This document shows positions 16,642 through 23,902 of a stretch of DNA of 64,000 bases, in pieces; positions within the stretch are counted from its first letter, which is position 1, and the number at the start of each line of letters is the position of its first letter. Made by a program: the position numbers and the translations under genes. This DNA is from an uncultured delta proteobacterium (GTDB lineage Bacteria; Desulfobacterota; Desulfovibrionia; Desulfovibrionales; Desulfovibrionaceae): contig CAIMRY010000015.1 of the NCBI GenBank assembly GCA_903843965.1, positions 49,018 through 113,017 of the forward strand, read 5' to 3'. The notes under the pieces are model-generated. The model worked only from the letters and a program-made list of their open reading frames with translations, was not told where the DNA came from and did no database searches.

Positions 16642-18885
16642 TTAGCGGTAGTAGAGGTTGCGTCCGCCCATGGTCAGGAAGGCCTGGTGCAGGTTGGCGC
16701 GGATGTCGCGGCGGTCCCAGATGTCCTGGATGTGCCCGCGCGAAAGGGCCTTGTAGGCGCTGTGGTAGTCGGGCGGGATGTCCATGCCCGTGGTCTCGCG
16801 GATGACGCCGGGCCCGGCGAAGCCGATGCGCGCGCTGCGCACGGCGTACTGGTAGGGCGAGCAGCCGAGGAAGCTGGCCACGGGTCCGGCGTAGGAGTTG
16901 GTGTCGTAGAGCACGATGTACAGGCCGCCTTCCTCGATGTAGCGGCGCACGGCCAGGGTCACGCGGGGCATCTGGATCAGGCCGTTGACGCCCTCCTGGA
17001 TGCGGATGCCGGCGGTGCCGTGGATGTACGCCAAAAAGGGCTGGTGCCTTTTTCTCGCCAGGTTCAGCGCGCGAATGAACTTCTCGCCCTCGGCCGCGCC
17101 CACGCTGCCGCCCCGGAAGTCGGCCACGAGCATGCCGCAGGTCAGCCGGATGCCCAGGATGCTGGCGTTGAAGGTGACGCAGGAGGACTGCAGGTGGGTC
17201 TTCTCCTTGGCCTGCTTGATGCGCTCGTCGAACTTGGGGAAGCCCGTGGGGTTGCCTGCGGCGATGGACTGGTTGAACTCGCGCACGCTGCCGCGGTCGA
17301 ACACATTGGCCATGTACCACTTGTACTCCATGGGGAAGTGGTAGCCGCAGTTGGGACACACCCCGCCGAATTCGCCGAACAGGTCGCGCGCCCAGATGTC
17401 CAGGCAGCCGCGCTCGGCCGCGTGCGGGCAGGAGACCTCGCGGTCGTCCAGGGACTTGGGGCTGATGTAGCTGCACTCGCTTAAGCGCGCATCGCAGGCC
17501 GGGGCCGAGAGGCTGGTCAGGGCCTCATGGTCGCCGCCTCCCTGGAGCAGGCCCAGCTTTTCCAGGGCCTGGCTGGTCAGCCGGTCCATGCGGCTGGTGA
17601 CCACGTGGATCTCGTCGGTGACGTCCGTGGCCACGCGCGCCAGTTTCTTCTGGTAGCGCTTGAGTATCTCGTAGCGCAGGGTGGTGTAGATGGAGTAGAA
17701 GAACTCCATGTGCTTGGCGGCCAGCTTTTCCCATATGCCGCGCTTGTCGATGTAGGCGTGGCGGGCCATGCGCATGTACTTCTGGTAGCGCTTCCAGGTC
17801 AGCTTCTCGCGCGCCTTGGCGTCCAGCTCCCAGCGGATGAGCACGTCCTCCACATTCTCCGGCCTCTTGGCGCGGCGTCGGGCCAGCTTGCGCAGCATGC
17901 TCACGCCCTGCACCGAGAGCACCACCTCGTCCGTGGCGCGGATGACGTCGGAGCGCAGGCGCTTGAAGAAGTCGAAGTGCTCGTTGCGCGCGCCGAGCGG
18001 CGGCTCCTCGATGATGCTGTCGATGTAGCCGTTGCGCAAATTGTCCTGGGCGGTGATCATCTGGTGCTTGGCGCACTTTTCGATGAGTTCGGGTGTGGCG
18101 CGGCTTTGGCCGTGGACCTTGCCCTCGATGGCGGCCGCGCCCTCGGGCGAGATGACCGAATAGTAGCCGTGGGAGAACATCAAGCGCCTGTCGGCCAGGG
18201 CGATGGCCTCGGCCCCGCCGCTGCCGCCTTCGGAAAACACGGCCACGATGGGCACGTCGAGCCCGGCCATTTCGTAAATGTTCTCGGCGATCTGCTGGGC
18301 CGCGCCCGGATAATCCTCGATGGGGTAGGAGCCCGGCGTGGACACGTAGGCGTGGATGGGGATGTTCTCCAGCGCGGCCACCTTCATGTACTTCAGCGCC
18401 TTGGCGTTGCCCCAGGGCTTGATGGAGCCGCCGTTGCGGAATTCCTGGCCGTGGCCCTTTTCCTGGCCCACCACCATCACCGAGTGGTGGATGACGCGCT
18501 TGCCCACGCGCCGGGTGATGTACGCCCGGGCGATGAGCATGCCGGGATCGATGGAGACCTCGTCGCGGCCGCCGATCTCGGTGTAGTTGTCGTACACGTT
18601 CTCCAGGATGTCCTTCAGGCACACGCGCTGGGGGTGGCGCACCACGCGCACCTTGTCCATGGGCGTGAGCAGCTGGTCCAGGTCCTCCTCCAGCACGGAG
18701 AGCTTGCGGGAGATGGCGGCGATCTTGTCCAGCGCCGCGTCGATGTCCAGGTGGTCGAGCGTGGGCGCCAGCAGGGCGATTTCCTGGCTGACGGCCTCCA
18801 GGCGTTCGCTGGTTCTGGGCGTCATGATGTCGCGGGCGTAGGCCACGCGCTGCGAGAGAGAGTCGAGATTTTTTTCGATATCCAT
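16642..18885 (-). CDS. accDA: Acetyl-CoA carboxylase carboxyltransferase, fused alpha-beta subunits
   Basis: A 747-residue fusion with the AccA part first (residues about 1-420; PGSYPIEDYPGAAQQ, VFSEGGSGGAEAIALAD, SPEGAAAIEGK) and the AccD part second (about 490-747; GGSVGAAEGEKFIRA, AGIRIQEGVNGL, GPGVIRETTGMD). It transfers CO2 from biotin to acetyl-CoA for fatty-acid synthesis. The zinc-ribbon region reads SCPHAAERGC then VCPNC; the first Cys pair is spread out compared with the usual CxxC. A helical connector around 350-440 is rich in Lys/Arg. It lies 20 bp after accC on the same strand. No biotin carrier (MKM motif) protein is encoded nearby. Confidence 0.9.
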   Translation of the reverse strand: MDIEKNLDSLSQRVAYARDIMTPRTSERLEAVSQEIALLAPTLDHLDIDAALDKIAAISRKLSVLEEDLDQLLTPMDKVRVVRHPQRVCLKDILENVYDNYTEIGGRDEVSIDPGMLIARAYITRRVGKRVIHHSVMVVGQEKGHGQEFRNGGSIKPWGNAKALKYMKVAALENIPIHAYVSTPGSYPIEDYPGAAQQIAENIYEMAGLDVPIVAVFSEGGSGGAEAIALADRRLMFSHGYYSVISPEGAAAIEGKVHGQSRATPELIEKCAKHQMITAQDNLRNGYIDSIIEEPPLGARNEHFDFFKRLRSDVIRATDEVVLSVQGVSMLRKLARRRAKRPENVEDVLIRWELDAKAREKLTWKRYQKYMRMARHAYIDKRGIWEKLAAKHMEFFYSIYTTLRYEILKRYQKKLARVATDVTDEIHVVTSRMDRLTSQALEKLGLLQGGGDHEALTSLSAPACDARLSECSYISPKSLDDREVSCPHAAERGCLDIWARDLFGEFGGVCPNCGYHFPMEYKWYMANVFDRGSVREFNQSIAAGNPTGFPKFDERIKQAKEKTHLQSSCVTFNASILGIRLTCGMLVADFRGGSVGAAEGEKFIRALNLARKRHQPFLAYIHGTAGIRIQEGVNGLIQMPRVTLAVRRYIEEGGLYIVLYDTNSYAGPVASFLGCSPYQYAVRSARIGFAGPGVIRETTGMDIPPDYHSAYKALSRGHIQDIWDRRDIRANLHQAFLTMGGRNLYYR

Positions 18886-18905
18886 AGGATGTGGGGTCTC
18901 CGGAG

Positions 18906-20324
18906 TTAAAACTCCAGCAGGTCCTTGGTTTTCTCGCGCAGGAAGGCGATGTTGGACTTCAGCTCCGTGCCCTGGGCATCGGCCCCGGCCAGCTTGAAGT
19001 CATCCAGGAAGGCCAGGCCGCGCGCCTTGGCTTCCTCCAGATCCTTGCCCCAGATGATGGCCAGCGCCAGGTTGGGGTCGTATTCCGTGGGGATCTGGTA
19101 GGCGCGGTCCTGGGGCACGTGGGTGTGCAGCTTGAGCCAGGGCTGGCCGGTCCAGGCGATGGTCTCGATGCGGCCGGTCCAGGGGGCGAAGCGGTTCTGC
19201 GTGTCCTCGGCGATGATGCGGTACTCGATGCCCACGCCTTCGAAGCTGACGTCCTTTTGGGCGTAGCCCTGCTCCTCGCCCAGGCCCAGGCGGATCTGCT
19301 CGCGGATCAGGTTGACCTCGCCCTGGCCCTTTATGCGGGCGATGGCGGCGGACACGCCGTTCTCCACCTGGATGCGCGTGTTCACCTCCATCAGGAAGGG
19401 CTCGCCCTTGGGCGTCACGATCCATTCCCAGGTGCCCACGTTATCGTAGTTGATTTCCCGGGCGATGGAAAGGGAGTGGCGCACGATGTCGTCCAGGACC
19501 TTGCGGGCGTCGAAGGCGTAGTTCAGGCTGCCCGGCACGAAGCCCGGCGCGGTCTCGATGCGCTTCTGGCGGCCCGGGCTCTGCACGGAGCAGTTGCGCG
19601 TGCCGAAGTGGATGGGATCAAGCCCGCCGCGCGAGGAGACGATCTGCACTTCCAGGTGATTGTAGTTGAAGATGCGCTGCTCGATGAGCACGCCGGGGTC
19701 GTTGAACTGGCGCTGGGAATAGTTGCGGATGCGCCGGTAGGTTTGCCGGAAGCGGTTCATGCTGTGGACTTCGTCGATGCCCATGCCTCCGCCGCCGGCG
19801 CTGGCCTTGACCAGGACCATGGGCCGGGTGACGCCCTGCTTCTCCTGGTAGTTGAAGAGCTGCTGGCCGATGGATTCGGCCTCCATCTCGTCGTAGATGG
19901 CGCGGTCGCTGCCGGGCACGGTGGGCACGCCCAGGCCGCGGGCCAGACGCTTGGTGTTGATCTTGTCGCCCAGGTCGCGGATGACGCGCCAGGAGGGGCC
20001 GATGAACATCATGGGCCGGGAGCGCTCCACCACGCGCCGGGCGAAGCGGTAGTTCTCCGAGAAGAAGCCGTAGCCGGGGTGGATGGCCGTGGCCTGGGTC
20101 GCGTCGGCCGCGGCGAGGATGTCGCCGGCGTCCAGGTAGTTGTGGATGCGCACCAGGGCCTCTTCCCCGCCCAGGCTCCTGGCCAGGGAGACATGCCCGG
20201 ATTCGGCGTCCTCCTTGGTATAAACGCAGACAAAGCCGACGCCCAGTTCGGCGCAGGCCTGCATGATGCGCACGGCGATTTCGCCCCGGTTGGCTATGAG
20301 TACCTTGTGCTTGTCCCTGGTCAC
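18906..20324 (-). CDS. accC: Biotin carboxylase subunit of acetyl-CoA carboxylase
   Basis: A 472-residue ATP-grasp enzyme that carboxylates biotin. Motifs: KVLIANRGEIAVRIMQA at the N-terminus, HPGYGFFSEN (about residue 80), the Gly-rich ATP loop VKASAGGGGMG (about 174), FLMEVNTRIQVENG near 290, and a C-terminal BC domain. The signature reads EVNTRIQVEN in place of the usual EMNTRLQVEH. It forms a two-gene operon with the fused carboxyltransferase. A pyruvate or other acyl-CoA carboxylase is possible, but the partner is AccA/AccD-like. Confidence 0.9.
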   Translation of the reverse strand: MTRDKHKVLIANRGEIAVRIMQACAELGVGFVCVYTKEDAESGHVSLARSLGGEEALVRIHNYLDAGDILAAADATQATAIHPGYGFFSENYRFARRVVERSRPMMFIGPSWRVIRDLGDKINTKRLARGLGVPTVPGSDRAIYDEMEAESIGQQLFNYQEKQGVTRPMVLVKASAGGGGMGIDEVHSMNRFRQTYRRIRNYSQRQFNDPGVLIEQRIFNYNHLEVQIVSSRGGLDPIHFGTRNCSVQSPGRQKRIETAPGFVPGSLNYAFDARKVLDDIVRHSLSIAREINYDNVGTWEWIVTPKGEPFLMEVNTRIQVENGVSAAIARIKGQGEVNLIREQIRLGLGEEQGYAQKDVSFEGVGIEYRIIAEDTQNRFAPWTGRIETIAWTGQPWLKLHTHVPQDRAYQIPTEYDPNLALAIIWGKDLEEAKARGLAFLDDFKLAGADAQGTELKSNIAFLREKTKDLLEF

Positions 20325-20460
20325 GTGCTTTTGTTTCCTCGCTTTGGTGGCGGAAGTTGCACTGGGCCTTTAGCCGTTCTTGGCCGAATAGGCAAGCCGG
20401 GGGGAGTGTGGGGCGGCGTGCAGACATGCACGCCCGTCGGCGGGCGCAAAACAGGACAGC

Positions 20461-20489
20461 CCCCGCTCCGTTTTTGCGGGCGGGGTTTT
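20461..20489. terminator. Intrinsic terminator hairpin downstream of the flagellin-like small gene
   Basis: CCCCGC pairs with GCGGGG, an inner CCG/CGG extends the stem, and TTTT follows on the plus strand. It lies 20 bp past the stop of the minus-strand small gene. It is well placed to isolate that gene from accC, although the T-run is on the opposite strand. Confidence 0.55.
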
Positions 20490-20508
20490 GCGGCCGGCAA
20501 CGGAGCTG

Positions 20509-20895
20509 TCACTTAAGCAGGGTGAGGATGTCGCTGTTGCTGGGCGTGAACAAACCCATGGATATGGCGGTCTGCAAACCCCTGCCGAGGAGCGGCTGGG
20601 CCGCAAGATCCTTCGGGGAGAACCCGTCCTGGCTGGCCATGTCGGCGACCTTGCCCTGAGCGGCCTGCGGGCTGCCTGCGGCGGCGTCGGAGGTGTTCAG
20701 CAGCGAGCCGCCGACCTGCTCCGGAGTCCCGACGGCCAAGGTCTCGCCCGAGGGCTGGGCAGCGGCGCTTTCACCCTGCTTGAGCTTGAGGTCAGAGGAC
20801 AGCCGCCGGGTGCTTGTGGCCAGCGCGCTGAAGGAGCTGTTCAGGTTGCGTGGGGCGTTCATGGCCATCAGGTTGTGATTGATGACGAGCGACAT
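20509..20895 (-). CDS. Small protein with a flagellin-like N-terminus
   Basis: 128 residues. The first 35 or so (MSLVINHNLMAMNAPRNLNS continuing through SFSALATSTRRLSS) match the N-terminal D0 helix of Desulfovibrio-type flagellins almost word for word. The usual continuation (GLRINSAADDAAGLA-type) is replaced by a Gln/Ser/Ala-rich stretch. The last 55 residues (QAAQGKVADM to DILTLLK) are unrelated to flagellin as far as I can tell. There is no C-terminal D0 helix. A GAGGAT ribosome-binding site precedes the start, and a roughly 90 bp upstream segment is shared with the next small gene. It could be a remodelled or decaying flagellin, or a minor filament, junction or decoy protein. Function not assigned. 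Confidence 0.75.
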   Translation of the reverse strand: MSLVINHNLMAMNAPRNLNSSFSALATSTRRLSSDLKLKQGESAAAQPSGETLAVGTPEQVGGSLLNTSDAAAGSPQAAQGKVADMASQDGFSPKDLAAQPLLGRGLQTAISMGLFTPSNSDILTLLK

Positions 20896-20932
20896 GGGTA
20901 TCCTCGTTGAAGTGCAATCGAGTGACGCACGC

Positions 20933-21020
20933 TGGCGCGGCGGCGTGCCGGAGGGGTTTCGCCGCGTTGTTGTCGGGCCTGGACTGCCGGGCGGACTGCA
21001 CGGGCTTTTGTGGCCGAAAG
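20933..21020 (-). repeat. Upstream repeat copy 1
   Basis: A GC-rich segment of about 90 bp that resembles 21455-21545. Shared on the minus strand are CCGCCCGGCA-N-TCCAG, CAACGCGGC and TCCGGCACGCCGC-N-GCGCCA in the same order. Each copy ends about 40-45 bp upstream of the start of a small gene, as if a promoter or leader had been duplicated with the gene. Confidence 0.7.
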
Positions 21021-21410
21021 CTAGCCGGTGGTCTTGAGCAGGTCGCGGACCCTCTGCTCATTGTTGGCGACGCTTTGGAGCGCATACCCCATGTTCTCGT
21101 GCATGATTTGCGCTTTGGTGGAGTTGTTCAGGGTCGGGTCGTTGTTCAGGTCGTTCATCCTGGCGGTGGTGAGCGCGCTCTGCCTTGCGGCATCGGTTGT
21201 GTCGACGATGGCCCCTGACTCTCCGGAAGCGCTAGTGCGAGCGGCCGAGGTGATGCGCTCCGCCGCCGAGTTCGGCATTTGGCTGTTGGTGTCGTTCTGG
21301 AGTTCCCGTAATTTCGCGGACACATTGACCGGGGTGCCAGTGTTGAACCTGCTCATGAGGTTGCTGGTGTTCCCGATGGCTGGGGCAAGTGTGCTGATGT
21401 TCAGTGCCAT
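21021..21410 (-). CDS. Hypothetical small protein in flagellin-like cluster
   Basis: 129 residues starting MALNISTLAPAIGNTSNLM, with a strong AGGAGA ribosome-binding site. No domain recognised. Composition is rich in Asn, Ser, Thr, Ala and Gln with no Cys or Trp. It is probably helical in the C-terminal half (TTARMNDLNNDPTLNNSTK to VRDLLK), which is reminiscent of axial flagellar proteins or their partners. There is no signal peptide. It lies between two other small genes on the same strand and shares its upstream segment with the flagellin-like gene, which suggests a common origin or co-regulation (inference). Confidence 0.65.
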   Translation of the reverse strand: MALNISTLAPAIGNTSNLMSRFNTGTPVNVSAKLRELQNDTNSQMPNSAAERITSAARTSASGESGAIVDTTDAARQSALTTARMNDLNNDPTLNNSTKAQIMHENMGYALQSVANNEQRVRDLLKTTG

Positions 21411-21454
21411 GCATGTCTCCTGGCTGAAATGTCGTTGTCCGGACAACATATTTT

Positions 21455-21545
21455 GGCGCAGCGGCGTGCCGGATGTGGTCCTGCCGCGTTGCTCCGTCAT
21501 CTGGATTGCCGGGCGGCCTTTGCGGGCGCCTTGTGCGGGTGGAAA
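21455..21545 (-). repeat. Upstream repeat copy 2
   Basis: Second copy of the segment described at 20933-21020, located about 45 bp upstream of the 129-residue gene. The best-conserved block between the two copies is GGCACGCCGC-N-GCGCCA on the minus strand. Confidence 0.7.
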
Positions 21546-21610
21546 ATAACGCGCACGCCGCACGGCGGATTCACAATCAGGCAGGCGGCCTTTCAGCCGC
21601 GCGCCGCACC

Positions 21611-21648
21611 AAAACCCCAAAATTTAAAAGAAGGCGTTGCCTTTGGGG
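21611..21648 (-). terminator. Terminator after the sigma-28-type small gene
   Basis: On the minus strand CCCCAAA (21648-21642) pairs with TTTGGGG (21621-21615) around an inner GGC-AAC-GCC hairpin, and TTTT follows. It starts about 10 bp beyond the stop of the 72-residue gene, which makes that gene a separate transcription unit. Confidence 0.75.
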
Positions 21649-21658
21649 CTTTCGGCGG

Positions 21659-21877
21659 TCACACCTTGATGTTGGCAAGCGCCCCGATGGCATCCGCATG
21701 GCCGCTGTTTAAGTTGTCCAGGGTTTGGGACACCACCGCAGCCCCGAAGGTCTGCTTGTCCATGGGAGCGGAGTCCTGGGACTGAGAGGTCAAGGAACTC
21801 TGGGACTGGGAGGAGGAGTCGCTCCCGTAGGTTTGGCTCATTGAGGAGGAGTACCCTCCGATGGGATCAATGGACAT
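21659..21877 (-). CDS. Small Ser/Gln-rich protein under a sigma-28 promoter
   Basis: 72 residues: MSIDPIGGYSSSMSQTYGSD, then a Ser/Gln-rich linker, then DKQTFGAAVVSQTLDNLNSG and a short tail ending ANIKV. AAGGAGG precedes the start. No family assigned with certainty; the layout resembles small putative motility proteins of Desulfovibrio-type genomes. The upstream sequence carries a near-perfect sigma-28 promoter, so expression with late flagellar genes is predicted. No signal peptide or membrane segment. Confidence 0.75.
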   Translation of the reverse strand: MSIDPIGGYSSSMSQTYGSDSSSQSQSSLTSQSQDSAPMDKQTFGAAVVSQTLDNLNSGHADAIGALANIKV

Positions 21878-21926
21878 GTTTTGACCACCTCCTTGCCGAA
21901 AGCAAAGACAACGCCTTCTTCGTTTC

Positions 21927-21953
21927 TTATCGGAAGATCCTTAAAAAACTTTA
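21927..21953 (-). promoter_or_regulatory. Sigma-28 (FliA) promoter
   Basis: On the minus strand TAAA (21953-21950), a 15-base spacer, then TCCGATAA (21934-21927). The consensus is TAAA-N15-GCCGATAA, so 11 of 12 consensus bases match with exact spacing. It lies about 50 bp upstream of the 72-residue gene. Confidence 0.85.
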
Positions 21954-21983
21954 GGGCTGACCGAAAATTTGCGCAGCCTGTGT

Positions 21984-22011
21984 TTGACAAGCGTCGCCCC
22001 TTCGATAATAC
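21984..22011 (+). promoter_or_regulatory. Probable housekeeping promoter of the S1-domain gene
   Basis: A perfect TTGACA (21984-21989) is followed by GATAAT (14-base spacer) overlapping TAATAC (16-base spacer), about 60 bp before the start of rpsA. Spacing is slightly short, so the exact -10 is uncertain. Confidence 0.5.
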
Positions 22012-22070
22012 ACGCCCCAGGCGGATGCGTACCGCCAATATATTTGCGTTCAATCGCACAGGAGCAGCAG

Positions 22071-23579
22071 ATGACCGACCAGGCGCAGACCAACGGGGAT
22101 CAGGAGCAGAGCTTTGCGGAGCTTTTCGAGGCCAGCTATGCCGGACAGGGCGAGCCCTTGAACCTGGGAGATAAGATCTCCGCCCGCATTATCAGCATCG
22201 GCGCGGACAGCGTGTACTTCGACACCGGCACCAAAATCGACGGTGTGGCTGAAAAGAAGGAGCTTGTCGACGCCGAGGGCAACTTCCCCTTCAAAGAAGG
22301 TGAAAGCATCGACCTCTACGTGGTCTCCAAGACCCGCAGCGAGATCGTGCTCTCCCGCGCCCTGGCCGGGGCAGGCGGTCTGGAGATGCTCCAGGGCGCC
22401 AAGGACTCCGGGCTGCCCGTGGACGGCAAGGTCAAGGAGACCTGCAAGGGCGGCTTCTCGGTGGAGATCATGAACCGCAGGGCGTTTTGCCCCGTGAGCC
22501 AGATCGACGCCCGCTACGTGGAGAACCCCGAGGAGTACGTGGGCAAGACCTTCCCCTTCCTCATCACCAAGCTGGAGGAGCGCGGCCGCAACATCGTGGT
22601 GTCGCGCCGCGTGCTCATCGAGCGCGACCGCCAGGCCGCCACCGAGGAATTCCTGGCCGCCATGAAGCCCGGCGAGGAGATCGAGGGCACCGTGGTGCGC
22701 CTGGCCGACTTCGGCGCCTTTGTCGAGATCGCCCCCGGCCTGGAGGGCATGGTCCACGTGAGCGAGCTCGGCTTTGCCCGCATCGCCAAGCCCGAAGAGG
22801 CCGTGAGCATGGGCGAGAAGATCCGCGTCAAGGTCCTGGGCGTGGAGCCCGGCAAGAAGCCCGGCCAGCTCAAGATATCCCTCTCGCGTAAGCAGACCAT
22901 GAGCGACCCCTGGGAGGGCGTGGAAGGCAAGCTCAAGGAAGGCGAGAAGCACACCGGCAAGGTGGTGCGCCTGGCCGACTTCGGCGCCTTTGTGGAGCTC
23001 TTGCCCGGCGTGGACGGACTCATCCACGTGAGCGAGATGAGCTACACCAAGCGCGTGAACAAGCCGAGCGAGATCGTCCAGGTGGGCGAGGAGGTCTCGG
23101 TGGTGGTCAAGGAGATCGACCTGGCCAAGCGCCGCATCTCCCTGTCCATGAAGGAGGCCGAGGGCGATCCCTGGCTGGCCGCCGCCGCCAAGTACGCTCC
23201 CGGCACCCAGGTCACCGGCGTGGTGGAGAAGCGCGAGACCTTCGGCATCTTCGTCACCCTTGAGCCCGGCATCACCGCGCTCTTGCCCAAGTCGCGCATC
23301 AGCGTGGCCGTGGACCCCAAGCAGTACGACAAGCTCAATCGCGGCGACTCCGTGACCCTGGTGGTCGAGGACCTGCGCGCGGGCGAACGGCGCATCGCGC
23401 TCTCGCCCCTTGAGGTGCGCGAGAACACCCGCAACGAGGGTGGCGGCGGTCGCGAGAACGAGGACTGGAAGGGCTACAAGGCCGCTGCCAAGCCTGCCGA
23501 GAAGTCATCTTCTGCGGGCGGCATGGGCAACCTCGGCGACATGCTGGCCCAGGCCAAGGCCGCCAAGGGCAAGAAATAA
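22071..23579 (+). CDS. rpsA: 30S ribosomal protein S1 (five S1 motifs)
   Basis: A 502-residue RNA-binding protein that helps mRNA bind the ribosome. S1 domains are visible at about 33-95 (GDKISARIISIGADSVYFDT), 115-180, 200-270 (GTVVRLADFGAFVEIAPGLE), 288-357 (GKVVRLADFGAFVELLPGVD) and 374-445 (GVVEKRETFGIFVTLEPG). E. coli S1 has six. The C-terminal tail is Gly/Lys/Ala-rich. Start MTDQAQTNGD has GGAG ten bases upstream; an earlier in-frame ATG has no ribosome-binding site. A strong terminator follows at once, so it is monocistronic. Confidence 0.92.
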   Translation: MTDQAQTNGDQEQSFAELFEASYAGQGEPLNLGDKISARIISIGADSVYFDTGTKIDGVAEKKELVDAEGNFPFKEGESIDLYVVSKTRSEIVLSRALAGAGGLEMLQGAKDSGLPVDGKVKETCKGGFSVEIMNRRAFCPVSQIDARYVENPEEYVGKTFPFLITKLEERGRNIVVSRRVLIERDRQAATEEFLAAMKPGEEIEGTVVRLADFGAFVEIAPGLEGMVHVSELGFARIAKPEEAVSMGEKIRVKVLGVEPGKKPGQLKISLSRKQTMSDPWEGVEGKLKEGEKHTGKVVRLADFGAFVELLPGVDGLIHVSEMSYTKRVNKPSEIVQVGEEVSVVVKEIDLAKRRISLSMKEAEGDPWLAAAAKYAPGTQVTGVVEKRETFGIFVTLEPGITALLPKSRISVAVDPKQYDKLNRGDSVTLVVEDLRAGERRIALSPLEVRENTRNEGGGGRENEDWKGYKAAAKPAEKSSSAGGMGNLGDMLAQAKAAKGKK

Positions 23580-23580
23580 G

Positions 23581-23620
23581 ACGCCCCGCGTCGGCACAGG
23601 AATATGGGCGCGGGGCGTTT
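23581..23620 (+). terminator. Intrinsic terminator of rpsA
   Basis: ACGCCCCGCG pairs perfectly with CGCGGGGCGT around an 18-base loop, and TTT follows. It begins one base after the rpsA stop codon. Confidence 0.85.
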
Positions 23621-23780
23621 GCCCAGGTGGTGGACGCTCCGCGCTTGTTTTGGATGATGGCCGCTGTGCGTTGATCCGGAAGGTTGATCCAGAGGGTTGA
23701 CCCGGAGGATGGACGCAGCGCGTGTCTTTTTGGCGTTGGGCGCTGTGTGTGTCTTTGCAGATGGACGCTGCGCCGGACGA

Positions 23781-23884
23781 ACAGACCGACGCTTCGCGCT
23801 GGGAAAACAGGCCGACGCAGCGCGTTGGAAAATCAGACCGACGCCTGGCGCTGAATAATCAGACCGACGCTCCGCGTCGAAACA
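23781..23884. repeat. Four imperfect 26-bp tandem units upstream of ettA
   Basis: Units start at 23781, 23807, 23833 and 23859 and share the core CAGRCCGACGC-N3-GCG, with an A-rich end. Single related cores (GGACGC-N2-GCG types) occur farther upstream near 23632, 23711 and 23763. Each core is a small hyphenated palindrome. The array ends 18 bp before the ettA start and would be in its 5' leader. The rest of the 323 bp spacer holds only the rpsA terminator. Confidence 0.85.
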
Positions 23885-23902
23885 AGACTTTCGAGGAGTT
23901 CC

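Noticed and set aside
20896..21475. Sigma-54-like promoters (GGCACG then TGCG) in the duplicated upstream segments
   Set aside because: The distance between the GG and GC elements is one base short of the strict sigma-54 spacing in both copies.
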